Part shown: positions 1 through 5,524 of the stretch, in pieces
Layout: each line of letters starts with the position of its first letter
Numbering within the stretch: the first letter of the stretch is position 1
The notes under the pieces: generated by a model
The model's input: only the letters and a program-made list of their open reading frames with translations
Told to the model about the DNA's origin: nothing
Databases searched by the model: none
Position numbers and translations under genes: made by a program
Assembly: GCA_023389745.1 (NCBI GenBank)
Contig: JAEWED010000107.1
Coordinates: 1-14,708, forward strand
Direction of reading: 5' to 3'
Length of the DNA stretch: 14,708 nucleotides
DNA from: Actinomycetes bacterium
Lineage (GTDB): Bacteria > Actinomycetota > Acidimicrobiia > Acidimicrobiales > Microtrichaceae

Positions 1-165
1 CTTGTCGACCCCGTGCTCGGCCAGCAGGCGGTCGAGGTTCGAGAAGATCTGCGTGAGCTGGCCGTCGAAGCCGTCGACGAGCCCGTCGTCGTCGATGCCG
101 ATCTGACCCGAGATGCAACACCAGTCACCCGCCCGGAACAGCGGGGTGTAGGGCAGTGCGGCCAT
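1..165 (-). CDS. RidA (YjgF/UK114) family protein, 3' part outside the window
   Basis: Only the first 55 codons are present; the gene runs off the left edge on the minus strand. The translation begins MAALPYTPLFRAGDWCCISG and continues QIGIDDDGLV, then a QLTQIFSNLDRLL helix. This matches the start of the RidA/YjgF fold: a hydrophobic strand, the SGQI strand, a G-x-LV turn, then the Q-x-x-x-x-x-NL helix. Family members are small trimeric cytosolic proteins of about 130 residues; many deaminate reactive enamine/imine intermediates, but the family also has other activities. The active-site Arg and the C-terminal half are not in view, so the substrate class is unknown. The ATG at 165-163 is firm: AGGAGG lies 6 nt upstream. 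The gene is divergent from the lipoprotein gene. Confidence 0.82.
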   Translation of the reverse strand, partial: MAALPYTPLFRAGDWCCISGQIGIDDDGLVDGFDGQLTQIFSNLDRLLAEHGVDK

Positions 166-192
166 GGCGGTCCTCCTCGTCGGCGTGGGCGC

Positions 193-198
193 AGCGTA
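193..198 (-). promoter_or_regulatory. Possible -10 element of the RidA-family gene
   Basis: On the minus strand the hexamer TACGCT fits TANNNT. Transcription would start near 186, giving a leader of about 20 nt that contains the AGGAGG site. No convincing -35 is visible. Weak on its own. Confidence 0.3.
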
Positions 199-235
199 CC
201 GGCCGTGGCGATGTGGATCGTTCGGCGGCCGGGGC

Positions 236-241
236 TAGCTT
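236..241 (+). promoter_or_regulatory. -10-like element of the lipoprotein gene, leaderless arrangement
   Basis: TAGCTT is followed by 8 nt and then the GTG at 250. There is no Shine-Dalgarno sequence. This supports transcription starting at or next to the start codon, and it favours GTG 250 over the ATG at 211. Confidence 0.42.
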
Positions 242-249
242 CGTGGCCC

Positions 250-1200
250 GTGAGCACGCCGCAGCATCCCCACCACCACGGGCCGGCACACGGCGGACTC
301 CGGGTCCCCGGCCGGTCGCTCGACCGACGCGCCCTGCTGCGCGGCGGGCTCGGGTTGGCGACGTTCGCCGGCGTCGCCGCCGCGTGCTCGAGCCAGGGCG
401 AGACCGTCGCCGAAGGTGTGTCCGCCGGTCCAGATCAGAGCCTCACCGCCCTGTTCCCCCGCGATCTCGCCTATGTCGCTGCGGCCACCCCCACCCGGCT
501 GCCGTACACGCTCGGCGACGCCGAGGGCATCCCATTGGCGACGATCGCGGGGCCGCTGTCGTTCCAGGTCAGCATCGACGGTGAGGCGGTCGGTGACCCC
601 GTCGAGGTCGCGCCCCACGACGACGGTGTGCCGCGGCCGTACCTGCCGCTGTACTTCGAGTTCCCCGAGCCCGGCATCTACGACGTCGACACCGAGTACG
701 AGGGCCAGCGGCTGAACTCCCAGGTGCAGGTCTTCCCGGCCGATCAGGTCGAGCAGCCGCTCGTCGGTTCGATCCTGCCGCCGACGGAGACGGCCACGCT
801 GCAGCAGTCCTTCGACGTCGACCCGATCTGCACGCGGACGCCCACCTGTCCCTTCCACGAGGTGAACCTGGCGGACGTGATCGGCACCGGTCGACCGATC
901 GCGGTGCTGCTGGCGACGCCGGCCTACTGCCGCACCACGGCGTGCGGCCCAATCCTCGACATCCTCATCGACGTGGCCGGCGGACGCGACGACCTGGTGG
1001 TCATCCACTCCGAGGTCTACAAGAACCCCAAGTCGGTGACCGACCTGACGGACGCGACGCTGGCGCCGCTGCCCACGGCGTACAACATGACCTTCGAGCC
1101 CTGCCTGTTCGTCACGAACTCGGCCGGCGAGCTCGTCGTGCGAGGTGACATCGTCGTCGACCGCGTCGAGATGCAGGAGATGCTCGCACTGGCGGTGTGA
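250..1200 (+). CDS. Tat-type lipoprotein with thioredoxin-like C-terminal domain
   Basis: 316 residues from the GTG at 250. The N-terminus has a His/Pro-rich lead, a twin-arginine-like DRRALLRG (R26-R27), a hydrophobic stretch and a lipobox-like AAAC with C46, followed by SSQGE. This predicts Tat export and lipid anchoring outside the membrane. Residues about 65-165 look beta-rich, with no family recognised. Residues about 170-316 look thioredoxin-like: a core strand AVLLATPAYC, then C227-x4-C232 (CRTTACGP) at the start of a helix, then LVVIHSEVYKNP and FVTNSAGELVVRGD strands. A second cysteine set, C194-x5-C200 (CTRTPTCPFH), and C285 in FEPC are unusual. A redox or metal-handling role in the cell envelope is inferred, not shown. 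The start is set by the TAGCTT element and by the signal-peptide length; in-frame starts further upstream would reach into the divergent RidA-family gene. Confidence 0.75.
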   Translation: MSTPQHPHHHGPAHGGLRVPGRSLDRRALLRGGLGLATFAGVAAACSSQGETVAEGVSAGPDQSLTALFPRDLAYVAAATPTRLPYTLGDAEGIPLATIAGPLSFQVSIDGEAVGDPVEVAPHDDGVPRPYLPLYFEFPEPGIYDVDTEYEGQRLNSQVQVFPADQVEQPLVGSILPPTETATLQQSFDVDPICTRTPTCPFHEVNLADVIGTGRPIAVLLATPAYCRTTACGPILDILIDVAGGRDDLVVIHSEVYKNPKSVTDLTDATLAPLPTAYNMTFEPCLFVTNSAGELVVRGDIVVDRVEMQEMLALAV

Positions 1201-1398
1201 CCGCAGGCTCGACACGGCTCGCCGCCGTCGGTCTCGTGGGGACTGACGCGAGCTGATCCGGAACGCCGGGCCAGGGTCGTGGCCGAGGTCCGATCGGGGC
1301 GCCTCGCTGGCGTGCTCCAGCCAGGACGTTGGCGAACACCGCGTTTCGTCGCAACTCGGCTTCAGAACACACCCACGGACCGGCGCGCGTCGATGTCC

Positions 1399-1418
1399 GA
1401 CGCTTCCGCGGAAGCGTC
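1399..1418. terminator. 20-bp perfect palindrome between convergent genes, probable bidirectional terminator
   Basis: GACGCTTCCG is followed at once by its exact reverse complement. It can form a strong GC-rich stem on either strand. It lies 31 nt beyond the stop of the Fe-S carrier gene (minus) and about 200 nt beyond the stop of the lipoprotein gene (plus). No T-tract follows on either side, so it is an atypical intrinsic terminator of the kind often seen in GC-rich actinobacteria. The rest of the 1201-1449 gap shows no credible gene; a weak hairpin (ACGGC/GCCGT, 1214-1228) follows the lipoprotein stop. Confidence 0.5.
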
Positions 1419-1449
1419 CAGATCAGCCGACGCTCTCAGGTGAAGGCGG

Positions 1450-1770
1450 TCAGCTGAACGACTGGCCGCAGCCGCAGGTGCGCTGGGCGTTGGGGTTCGT
1501 GATGGCGAACCCGGACTGCTCGAGGCCGTCCTTGTAGTCGAGCGTCGCGCCGGTGAGCAGCTGGGCGCTGGACGGATCGACGATCACCCGGACGCCGCCC
1601 TTCTCGAGGGTGAGGTCGTCGGACGCGACGTCGCTGTCGAAGAACATCTCGTAGGAGAACCCGGAGCAACCACCCGGGCGCACGGCCACGCGCAGCGCCA
1701 GCGCGTCGTCACCTTCGGCGGTGATGAGCTGCTTGACCTTGTCGGCGGCGGTGTCGGTGAGAGTGATCAT
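1450..1770 (-). CDS. erpA: A-type iron-sulfur cluster carrier (IscA/ErpA/HesB family)
   Basis: 106 residues, full length for the family. A-type carriers bind a [2Fe-2S] or [4Fe-4S] cluster between subunits and pass it to apoproteins in the cytosol. The three ligand cysteines are exactly where the family has them: C35 in RPGGCSGF, and C99 and C101 in the C-terminal TCGCGQSF. The symbol follows common actinobacterial use; IscA/SufA cannot be excluded from sequence alone. The ATG at 1770 is chosen because GGAGG sits 8 nt upstream. The in-frame GTG at 1785 would overlap that site. It is transcribed in the same direction as the regulator upstream but has its own promoter-like region and palindrome in the 96-nt gap. 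Confidence 0.93.
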   Translation of the reverse strand: MITLTDTAADKVKQLITAEGDDALALRVAVRPGGCSGFSYEMFFDSDVASDDLTLEKGGVRVIVDPSSAQLLTGATLDYKDGLEQSGFAITNPNAQRTCGCGQSFS

Positions 1771-1809
1771 TGTGCGGGCCTCCACGCTTCGAGCACGGCT
1801 TCGCCACGA

Positions 1810-1815
1810 ATTCTA
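1810..1815 (-). promoter_or_regulatory. -10-like element of the Fe-S carrier gene
   Basis: TAGAAT on the minus strand matches TATAAT at five of six positions. It predicts a start near 1803 and a leader of about 33 nt holding GGAGG. The -35 is weak. Confidence 0.45.
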
Positions 1816-1816
1816 C

Positions 1817-1828
1817 CGGTGATCACCG
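1817..1828. promoter_or_regulatory. 12-bp perfect palindrome at the Fe-S carrier promoter, candidate operator
   Basis: CGGTGATCACCG is its own reverse complement. It lies one base upstream of the TAGAAT element on the minus strand, inside the spacer between -10 and -35, so a protein bound here would block polymerase. The adjacent Cys-rich regulator is the obvious candidate ligand, by proximity only. Confidence 0.4.
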
Positions 1829-1866
1829 TGAGAAGGACAGCGCGCCCCGTGTGGCGGTGGTCCGCC

Positions 1867-2535
1867 TCAGTGCTCGGCGACCAGCCGGGCCTGACAGGGC
1901 ACCCGGTCGACGAGGCTTCGGAACTCGACCACCTGCGCGCCGCCGACGCCGTCGACGAACCCCTCGAGCAGCCCGCGGTGCAGCGAGCAGATCAGCTCCG
2001 GCGACGCCGCGGCCATCTCGGCGAAGGGGCAGTGGGCGAACGCGACCGTTGCGCCGTGCTCCTCGACCACGACCGCGGGGTCGAAGCCCAGCTCGTCGAG
2101 CAGCTCGACCGCGGCGTCGACGCATTGCTCGGGCGGGGTCGCCTGGCGGCGGGCGAGTCGTTCCCCCTCGTCGCGACCGGCACAGGCCGCGGCCTCTCCG
2201 TCGAGGCCGGCCTCTGCGGCCATCGACATGAGCATCCGGGCGAGCATCGGGAACACCGGGGGCTCGAGGCCGAGCGAGGGCGCGTCCGCCGAGAGCGAGT
2301 ACAGCTTCTGGGGACGTCCGACCGCGCCGCTGGTGTCGGGCCGCGCCACCAGCAGGCCCACGTCGCGCATGCGCTCCAGGTGGGGGCGCACCGTGTTCGG
2401 ATGCAGCCCGAGGGAGTCGGCGACCTCTGACGTCGACAGCGGCCGCGACGACCGGGCGAGGTCCAGGTAGATGGCGTAGCGCGTGTTGTCGCCCAGGGTC
2501 TTCAGCAGATCGAGGCGACGCTCGGCGGTGGGCAC
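1867..2535 (-). CDS. ArsR/SufR-like winged-helix regulator with cysteine-rich C-terminal domain
   Basis: 222 residues from the GTG at 2535. Residues about 5-82 form a winged helix: RLDLLKTLGDNTRYAIYLDL, then STSEVADSLGLHPNTVRPHLERMRDVGLL as the recognition region, then a wing ending GRPQKLYSLS. This is the layout of the predicted ArsR-type regulators of COG2345, which includes SufR. The C-terminal half has C118, C138, C169, C183 and C214. The stretch with C169 and C183 (HCPFAEMAAASPELICSLH) resembles the cysteine region of SufR-type Fe-S sensors. Its neighbours are an Fe-S carrier downstream and Mrp divergently upstream, so regulation of Fe-S biogenesis is a reasonable inference. It could instead sense another ligand. 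GTG 2535 is chosen because longer in-frame versions would run into the divergent mrp gene and because a TACGCT element precedes it by 6 nt. Confidence 0.8.
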   Translation of the reverse strand: MPTAERRLDLLKTLGDNTRYAIYLDLARSSRPLSTSEVADSLGLHPNTVRPHLERMRDVGLLVARPDTSGAVGRPQKLYSLSADAPSLGLEPPVFPMLARMLMSMAAEAGLDGEAAACAGRDEGERLARRQATPPEQCVDAAVELLDELGFDPAVVVEEHGATVAFAHCPFAEMAAASPELICSLHRGLLEGFVDGVGGAQVVEFRSLVDRVPCQARLVAEH

Positions 2536-2539
2536 GACA

Positions 2540-2560
2540 CGAGCGTAGTCGTCGCGCTCG
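2540..2560. promoter_or_regulatory. Inverted repeat over the regulator's own promoter, candidate autoregulatory operator
   Basis: CGAGCG (2540-2545) and CGCTCG (2555-2560) are exact inverted arms around 9 nt. The repeat covers the TACGCT -10-like element (2547-2542, minus) of the regulator and ends about 22 nt before the -10 of the divergent mrp gene. One dimer bound here could affect both directions. Confidence 0.38.
2542..2547 (-). promoter_or_regulatory. -10-like element of the regulator gene, leaderless arrangement
   Basis: TACGCT on the minus strand is followed by 6 nt and then the GTG at 2535. No Shine-Dalgarno sequence is present. Confidence 0.35.
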
Positions 2561-2581
2561 AAATAACACGGTGGAACCCGG

Positions 2582-2587
2582 TAAAAT
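2582..2587 (+). promoter_or_regulatory. -10-like element of mrp, leaderless arrangement
   Basis: TAAAAT matches TATAAT at five of six positions, in a very GC-rich background. Seven nt separate it from GTG 2595. This makes GTG 2595 the likely start, because the ATG at 2586 overlaps the -10 itself. Confidence 0.5.
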
Positions 2588-2594
2588 GGATCAT

Positions 2595-3818
2595 GTGAGC
2601 AGTCCAGAGACCACTGGCAGCCCTGAGCGCACCGGCAGCCCTGAGCGGACCGGCTCCGCTCCCCTGCCGAGCCCCGACGACGTGATCGGGCTGCTGCGCG
2701 GGGTGATCGATCCCGAGCTCGGCCTGGACATCGTCGAGCTGGGCATGGCCAAGGGTGCCGTCGTGTCACCCGACGGCACGGTGCGGGTCACGATCGCGCT
2801 CACGACGAGCGGCTGTCCGCTGCGTGCCCAGATCATGAAGGACGTGCGGGCACGCGTCGGCGGTCTGCCCGGCGTCGAGAAGGTCACCTTCGACTGGACC
2901 GAGCTGACCCAGGACGAGAAGGCCGTCGCCATGGACCGGGCCCGGCGCAACATCGCCGAGCGGCCCGACCAGACGGCGCTGCCCGCCACGACCAAGGTCG
3001 TCATGGTGGCCTCGGGCAAGGGCGGCGTCGGCAAGTCGTCGGTCACGGTGAACCTGGCGAGCGCACTCGCCGCCGAAGGCTTCACCGTCGGTGTCATGGA
3101 CGCCGACATCTGGGGCTTCTCGGTCCCCCGCATGCTGGGCATCGAGGGCCGCCTCGGCGCCGACGAGCGCAGCGAGCGCATCCGCCCCCACGAGCTCGAG
3201 GTCGGCGCGGGTCGCCTGCGGGTCGTGTCGATGGGCTTCCTCGTCGACGACGAGGGCGCGGCGCTGATGTGGCGCGGGCTGATGTTGAACCGCGCCGTGC
3301 AGCACTTCCTCGAGGACGTCGACTGGGGCGACCTCGACTACCTGCTGATCGACATGCCGCCCGGCACCGGTGACGTGCAGATGGGCCTCGCGAAGCTGCT
3401 GCCGCGTGCCGAGATGATCGTGGTCACCACGCCGTCGCGCACCGCCCAGCGCGTGGCGGTCCGCGTGGTCGACATGGGACGCAAGAACTACCTGCGAATC
3501 GCCGGGGTCATCGAGAACATGTCGAGCTACGTCGACGACACGGGACGGGAGCACCACCTGTTCGGGCAGGGTGGCGGTGACGAGCTCGCGGCAGAGGCCG
3601 GTGTCCCGCTGCTGGGACGCATCCCGATCGAACCGGCCGTCGCCGAGGGCGGCGACGAGGGTCGCCCCGTCGCGCTGGCCGAAGGTCCCGCCGCCGAGGA
3701 GTTCCGTCGCATCGCTCGTGTGATGATCGACGAGATCGTGCCGCCCGCCGACCTGGCCGGTTGCTCCGCTCGGCTGCTCGACGCGATGGACGCCGCACTC
3801 GCCGCTGCCGGCAGCTGA
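2595..3818 (+). CDS. mrp: Mrp/ApbC family Fe-S cluster carrier ATPase
   Basis: 407 residues from GTG 2595 (alternatives ATG 2586 and GTG 2571 add 3 and 8 residues). Order: a low-complexity N-terminus with two GSPERT repeats (about 8-19), a MIP18/DUF59 domain (about 28-102; DPELGLDIVELG, TSGCPL with C74), then a SIMIBI P-loop domain with KGGVGKSS (142-149), DADIWGFSVPRMLG and the Walker B-like LLIDMPPGTGD. The family binds an Fe-S cluster as a dimer and delivers it to apoproteins using ATP. The CxxC pair found after ENMS in many Mrp proteins is absent here (ENMSSYVDDTGREHHLFG); other actinobacterial Mrp proteins, as I recall them, share this. C74 and the C-terminal GCSARLLDA cysteine are the visible candidates for ligands. 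It is divergent from the regulator gene. Confidence 0.92.
   Translation: MSSPETTGSPERTGSPERTGSAPLPSPDDVIGLLRGVIDPELGLDIVELGMAKGAVVSPDGTVRVTIALTTSGCPLRAQIMKDVRARVGGLPGVEKVTFDWTELTQDEKAVAMDRARRNIAERPDQTALPATTKVVMVASGKGGVGKSSVTVNLASALAAEGFTVGVMDADIWGFSVPRMLGIEGRLGADERSERIRPHELEVGAGRLRVVSMGFLVDDEGAALMWRGLMLNRAVQHFLEDVDWGDLDYLLIDMPPGTGDVQMGLAKLLPRAEMIVVTTPSRTAQRVAVRVVDMGRKNYLRIAGVIENMSSYVDDTGREHHLFGQGGGDELAAEAGVPLLGRIPIEPAVAEGGDEGRPVALAEGPAAEEFRRIARVMIDEIVPPADLAGCSARLLDAMDAALAAAGS
2616..2651 (+). repeat. Two 18-bp direct repeats encoding GSPERT in the Mrp N-terminus
   Basis: Two adjacent 18-bp units (2616-2633 and 2634-2651) differ at one base and encode GSPERT-GSPERT, followed by a partial third unit (GS). 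This is an in-frame slippage-type expansion in a disordered tail. Confidence 0.8.
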
Positions 3819-3823
3819 CCGGC
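3807..3823. terminator. Short hairpin over the mrp stop codon, weak terminator candidate
   Basis: GCCGG (3807-3811) and CCGGC (3819-3823) pair around the 7 nt holding the mrp stop. It lies in the 12-bp gap between mrp and the convergent permease gene. No T-tract follows. Low confidence as a functional terminator. Confidence 0.22.
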
Positions 3824-3830
3824 CCGGCGA

Positions 3831-4640
3831 TCAGGTCGGCTCGGAGGCGCCGCGCTCGGACCAGAGCTGCCAGCACATGCGCGCCGCGACGACGACCAGC
3901 AACGCGGCGAACAACGCGTTCGACAGTCCGTCGGACATCTCGACCGAGAGCAGACCGGCGCCGAAGGCCGAGACGACCCCGGCGAGACCGGCGACGACTC
4001 CGGTGGCGAGCGCCACGTTGCCCTTGCGCCAGTTCCGCCACGTCCCCATCACCGCGGTCGGGACGATCACCGCGAGCGACGTGCCCTTGGACAGCGCCGC
4101 GCTCATGTCGAAGCCGACGACCATGACCGGCACCATGATGATGCCGCCGCCGACTCCGAGCAGCCCTGCGAGCACCCCGGAGGCGAGGCCGGTGACGACG
4201 AGCGCCACGGCACCGAGCACGCTCAGCGGTGCGCGACCTGCCGCATCGGACTGGTCGAGCAGCAGCCGCAGGGCCGTCGCGATGAGCAGCGCCGCGAACG
4301 CCCAGCCGAGCACCCGCTCCGGCAGCGAGTGCAGCAGCTTGGTCCCGACGACGGCGCCGCCGATCGCGCCGATCGCCAGGAACCCGGCGACGACCCAGTC
4401 GACCTCACCCGAGATCGTGTAGCTGAGCGTCGACGACACCGCGATCGGCACCACGGCGGCGAGCGAGGTGCCGTGGGCGAGCCGCTGGTCGAGGTGCATC
4501 ACCATCACCAGGGCGGGCACCATCAGGATCCCGCCACCCACGCCGAAGAGGCCCGACAGGAAGCCCGCGACGAGCCCGACGAGCACGGCGCGCAGCACTC
4601 GATCACCGGTGAGTCGATCCGTGGTGGCGGGAGAGGACAT
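3831..4640 (-). CDS. TSUP (TauE/SafE) family membrane transporter
   Basis: 269 residues, almost all hydrophobic, with about eight membrane segments. The family hallmark appears twice, once per internal repeat: GLFGVGGGILMVP (30-42) and GLLGVGGGIIMVP (159-171). Each is followed by a GTSLA segment (HGTSLAAVVP near 56-65 and KGTSLAVIVP in the second half). TSUP proteins move sulfite, sulfonates or other small organic anions across the membrane; the substrate cannot be read from sequence. The ATG at 4640 gives a short cytosolic N-terminus before the first helix, and a GATGAT element lies 6 nt upstream with no Shine-Dalgarno sequence. It lies downstream of the protease gene in the same direction (94-nt gap) and convergent with mrp (12-nt gap). 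Confidence 0.9.
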   Translation of the reverse strand: MSSPATTDRLTGDRVLRAVLVGLVAGFLSGLFGVGGGILMVPALVMVMHLDQRLAHGTSLAAVVPIAVSSTLSYTISGEVDWVVAGFLAIGAIGGAVVGTKLLHSLPERVLGWAFAALLIATALRLLLDQSDAAGRAPLSVLGAVALVVTGLASGVLAGLLGVGGGIIMVPVMVVGFDMSAALSKGTSLAVIVPTAVMGTWRNWRKGNVALATGVVAGLAGVVSAFGAGLLSVEMSDGLSNALFAALLVVVAARMCWQLWSERGASEPT

Positions 4641-4646
4641 CACACG

Positions 4647-4652
4647 ATCATC
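4647..4652 (-). promoter_or_regulatory. Weak -10-like element of the TSUP gene
   Basis: GATGAT (four of six TATAAT positions) ends 6 nt before ATG 4640. A 6-bp-arm inverted repeat, CGCCGG (4652-4657) and CCGGCG (4664-4669) around TCCGGT, abuts it. That repeat could be an operator or the terminator of the upstream protease gene. Confidence 0.28.
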
Positions 4653-4734
4653 GCCGGTCCGGTCCGGCGCTTCGAAACGGGTTCCGCATCGAGCAGCCGT
4701 GAACCTGCTCGCTCGGCGTCCGCGGGCGGTCCGC

Positions 4735-5457
4735 TCAGCAGCCGGGCACGGGCCCGAGCGTCCGGCCGAGCACCTCGCCGATCGGGTAGGCGACCGCGTC
4801 GCCGGTCGCCGGATCCCGTGCGGCGACCAGGCCCACGACGTCACCGGTGTCGGCGTCGACGACGGTGCCGCCGGACAACCCGCCCTCGGCGGGCGCGTCG
4901 ATCAGCAGCACCTGCGCGGTGCCCCCGTAGCCCGATCGGAGCTCAGAGGTCCGCACCCGAGCGGTCAGCTCGACACGGGTTCCTCCCGGGTAGCCGATGA
5001 CGACGACCTCGTCGCCCGCCTCTGCGGGTGCGCGTGCCGCCGGTGGCGACGCGGGGCTGACCGACTCGTCGTCGAGTCGCAGCACCGCGGCGTCGCGTCC
5101 GGCGACCGACCCGACCACGGTCGCGGTGCCGACCGACCCGTCGTCGTGGTGGACCTGCACGGTGCCTGCGCCTCGTGCGACGTGGGCGTTGGTGAGCACC
5201 ACCTCGGCGCCGGGCGGGCCGACGACGGTGGCCGTCGCGCTGCGTTGCTCGCCGCACCCGACGGCTTCGACGCGCATGGTCGCGTCGCGGTCGAGCACTC
5301 GACCGGCGACCTCGGCGACAGGTGCGGGCGGAGCGACGCTCCCGGTCGTTCCGGCAGCGGGCAGCAGCGAGTGCGCACCCACGCCGAGCACGGCACCGAG
5401 CAGGACCGCCAGCGTGACCGCGCCCGCACCCGCCCGCCGGGGTTCGCTCACCGTCAT
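4735..5457 (-). CDS. Membrane-anchored trypsin-like serine protease (S1 fold)
   Basis: 240 residues. A basic N-terminus (SEPRRAGAG) is followed by one hydrophobic segment, about 13-33, which predicts a signal anchor with the protease domain outside the membrane. A chymotrypsin-type triad is visible in order: H92 in TNAHV, D122 in GRDAAVLRL, and S195 in EGGLSGG. An IGYPGG strand-turn sits between D and S, as in HtrA/MarP-like enzymes. No PDZ domain follows, and the protein ends soon after the protease fold. C68 (VGCGE) and the C-terminal residue C240 may form a disulfide. The ATG at 5457 is preferred; the in-frame GTG at 5487 would add ten residues. No good Shine-Dalgarno sequence is visible for either. 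It lies 67 nt downstream of meaB in the same direction. The substrate is unknown. Confidence 0.85.
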   Translation of the reverse strand: MTVSEPRRAGAGAVTLAVLLGAVLGVGAHSLLPAAGTTGSVAPPAPVAEVAGRVLDRDATMRVEAVGCGEQRSATATVVGPPGAEVVLTNAHVARGAGTVQVHHDDGSVGTATVVGSVAGRDAAVLRLDDESVSPASPPAARAPAEAGDEVVVIGYPGGTRVELTARVRTSELRSGYGGTAQVLLIDAPAEGGLSGGTVVDADTGDVVGLVAARDPATGDAVAYPIGEVLGRTLGPVPGC

Positions 5458-5524
5458 GTTCTGACCGAACCACTCGGGGGCCGCCACGGCAAGTGGCAGA
5501 AGTGCTCAGGTCGAGGATCGGCGC

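Noticed and set aside
13..249. In-frame upstream extension of the lipoprotein (starts at 13 and 211)
   Set aside because: The start at 13 lies inside the divergent RidA-family gene, which has a strong ribosome site. Both longer versions would place a poorly composed segment before the signal peptide, and GTG 250 has a -10-like element at leaderless spacing.
1112..1372. 86-codon minus-strand frame in the lipoprotein/carrier gap
   Set aside because: It overlaps the end of the lipoprotein gene, has no ribosome site or family features, and its composition looks like random GC-rich translation.
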